From Flavobacteriales bacterium UBA6165 (GTDB taxonomy: Bacteria > Bacteroidota > Bacteroidia > Flavobacteriales_D > Crocinitomicaceae): a stretch of 13,325 nucleotides of DNA. The notes below the pieces were generated by a model, which saw nothing but the letters and a program-made list of their open reading frames with translations, ran no database searches and was not told the origin of the DNA. Shown piece after piece: positions 12,574 through 13,325 of this stretch (its first letter is position 1; every line of letters starts with the position of its first letter). Where the stretch lies: the NCBI GenBank assembly GCA_002422285.1, contig DIUF01000009.1, positions 1-13,325 of the forward strand, read 5' to 3'. The position numbers were made by a program, and so were the translations under genes.

Positions 12574-13325
12574 CTATTCCATGCTCAAAACTTGTAAAAC
12601 ATCTTTAAAAAGGACATAAAATCGTTGCTTCACGAATTGAAATTGCGGACTTGGAACACCGGAAATCGGTGTACAAAATTTGGATCTACTTCTGAAGTTG
12701 TAGCCGCAAAGTTGGTTATTATCTATGTAAAAAAAGTTATTGGCATCAACATCAATCCACTGAATTTTAGGCACTTCAACAAAATTAATAAGGGCACCAA
12801 ACATATCAAAAATATACACACCTCGGTCTTCGTCAACGAGATACAAATTCCCAAATCGCTCCATCATTTGTACTGGCTCTGATAGACCTATGAGTCCATT
12901 TAAATTTTCAGTTTCCAAGGTGCGTTTGCCATCGCTATTGAATAGCACCAACTTAGAATTGTCTTGATCAAAGACCCAAAAGCGATCAAATTGCATGGAA
13001 TAACAAACCAAAGTAGCATAGGATATACCCAAATCACTCAGTCTGGTTTTTTGCTGATAAGGCGTAAAAGTATTGTCGAAAAAACCAATACATTGTTGCT
13101 CACGGAAAAACACCAAATACTTCATCGGGTTTATCAAATCCATGTCGGTGATGTGCCCGAAAGCTTTTACACTTTGTTGGAACATAAGATTACCCGTGGT
13201 ATCCATTTTGTAAATCGCGTCTTTTTCAAACCAAATCGGATAACCTAGAGGATCAACGCGGAACTGAGCAGTTTTGGCTGTAAACGAGCGCCATTCAACC
13301 AACTTCAGCTGACTGAAAGCTTGAG
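12574..13325 (-). CDS. Beta-propeller-like protein, C-terminal part (runs off right edge)
   Basis: The frame is open to the window edge; the codons before the TTG at 13302-13300 read QAFSQLKL without a stop, so the true start lies outside. About 250 residues are visible. They consist of recurring short beta motifs of the kind aromatic/aliphatic-x-D/N-x-x-G or -N: FRVDPLGYPIWFEKDAIYKMD, FWVFDQDNSKLVLFNSDG, LYLVDEDRGVYIFDMFG and WIDVDANNFFYIDNNQL, all fitting NHL/YWTD-like propeller blades. The QAFSQ just upstream suggests the end of a cleaved signal peptide (A-Q-A), and thus an exported protein, but this is inference. There is no enzymatic motif. I have seen similar sequences as hypothetical proteins of Bacteroidota; function unknown. 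It converges on the channel gene across the repeat array. Confidence 0.75.
   Translation of the reverse strand, partial: QAFSQLKLVEWRSFTAKTAQFRVDPLGYPIWFEKDAIYKMDTTGNLMFQQSVKAFGHITDMDLINPMKYLVFFREQQCIGFFDNTFTPYQQKTRLSDLGISYATLVCYSMQFDRFWVFDQDNSKLVLFNSDGKRTLETENLNGLIGLSEPVQMMERFGNLYLVDEDRGVYIFDMFGALINFVEVPKIQWIDVDANNFFYIDNNQLCGYNFRSRSKFCTPISGVPSPQFQFVKQRFYVLFKDVLQVLSME

Overview
The window looks like a chromosomal segment of a member of the Bacteroidota, probably near the Flavobacteriales. Several start codons follow a TAnnTTTG-type -7 box, the signature of the Bacteroidota primary sigma factor. No clear Shine-Dalgarno sequences are visible. The gene families also fit: a lipoprotein M3 oligopeptidase, a stand-alone single-RRM protein with its own terminator, a CvfB-like S1 protein and an AddA/RecB-like helicase. 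The phylum call is inference from promoter style and protein families, not from a database search.

Layout. Positions 1-947 (minus) hold the N-terminal part of an AddA/RecB-like UvrD-family helicase, five bases downstream of an M3 (Dcp-type) lipoprotein oligopeptidase at 953-3070 (minus). An ElaA-type GNAT acetyltransferase (3161-3640, minus) is divergent from an AraC-family regulator (3690-4508, plus). The regulator is followed on the same strand by a DoxX membrane protein and a TSUP/TauE-type permease. A gene-poor stretch with a fold-back repeat leads to a small RRM RNA-binding protein (6192-6440), which has a good promoter, a structured leader and a strong intrinsic terminator. A second gene-poor stretch (about 6500-6911) holds nested inverted repeats. 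It is followed by a cvfB-lysE pair on the minus strand. An AT-rich island (about 8400-9850) holds an unrecognised secreted protein and a 66-residue antitoxin-like protein with no adjacent toxin. The last third has a beta-ketoadipyl-CoA-type thiolase overlapping a voltage-gated K+ channel by four bases, a four-unit tandem repeat array (12068-12520), and the 3' part of a propeller-like surface protein running off the right edge.

The most notable signal is in the non-coding DNA. Five intergenic elements are built on the same plan: short phrases of about 8-11 bases repeated in series, mostly with a complementary arm that folds back. The phrases differ from element to element: CACGAAG/CACTAAG, CACATAGAT, CCATTAAG, AATCAGTG/ATCTGCG and CCACAGAGG/CACGGAG. 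The last forms four tandem copies in an A-B-B-A order of sequence subtypes. I know of no function for these elements. No complete novel multi-gene defence or biosynthetic system was found among the protein-coding genes.
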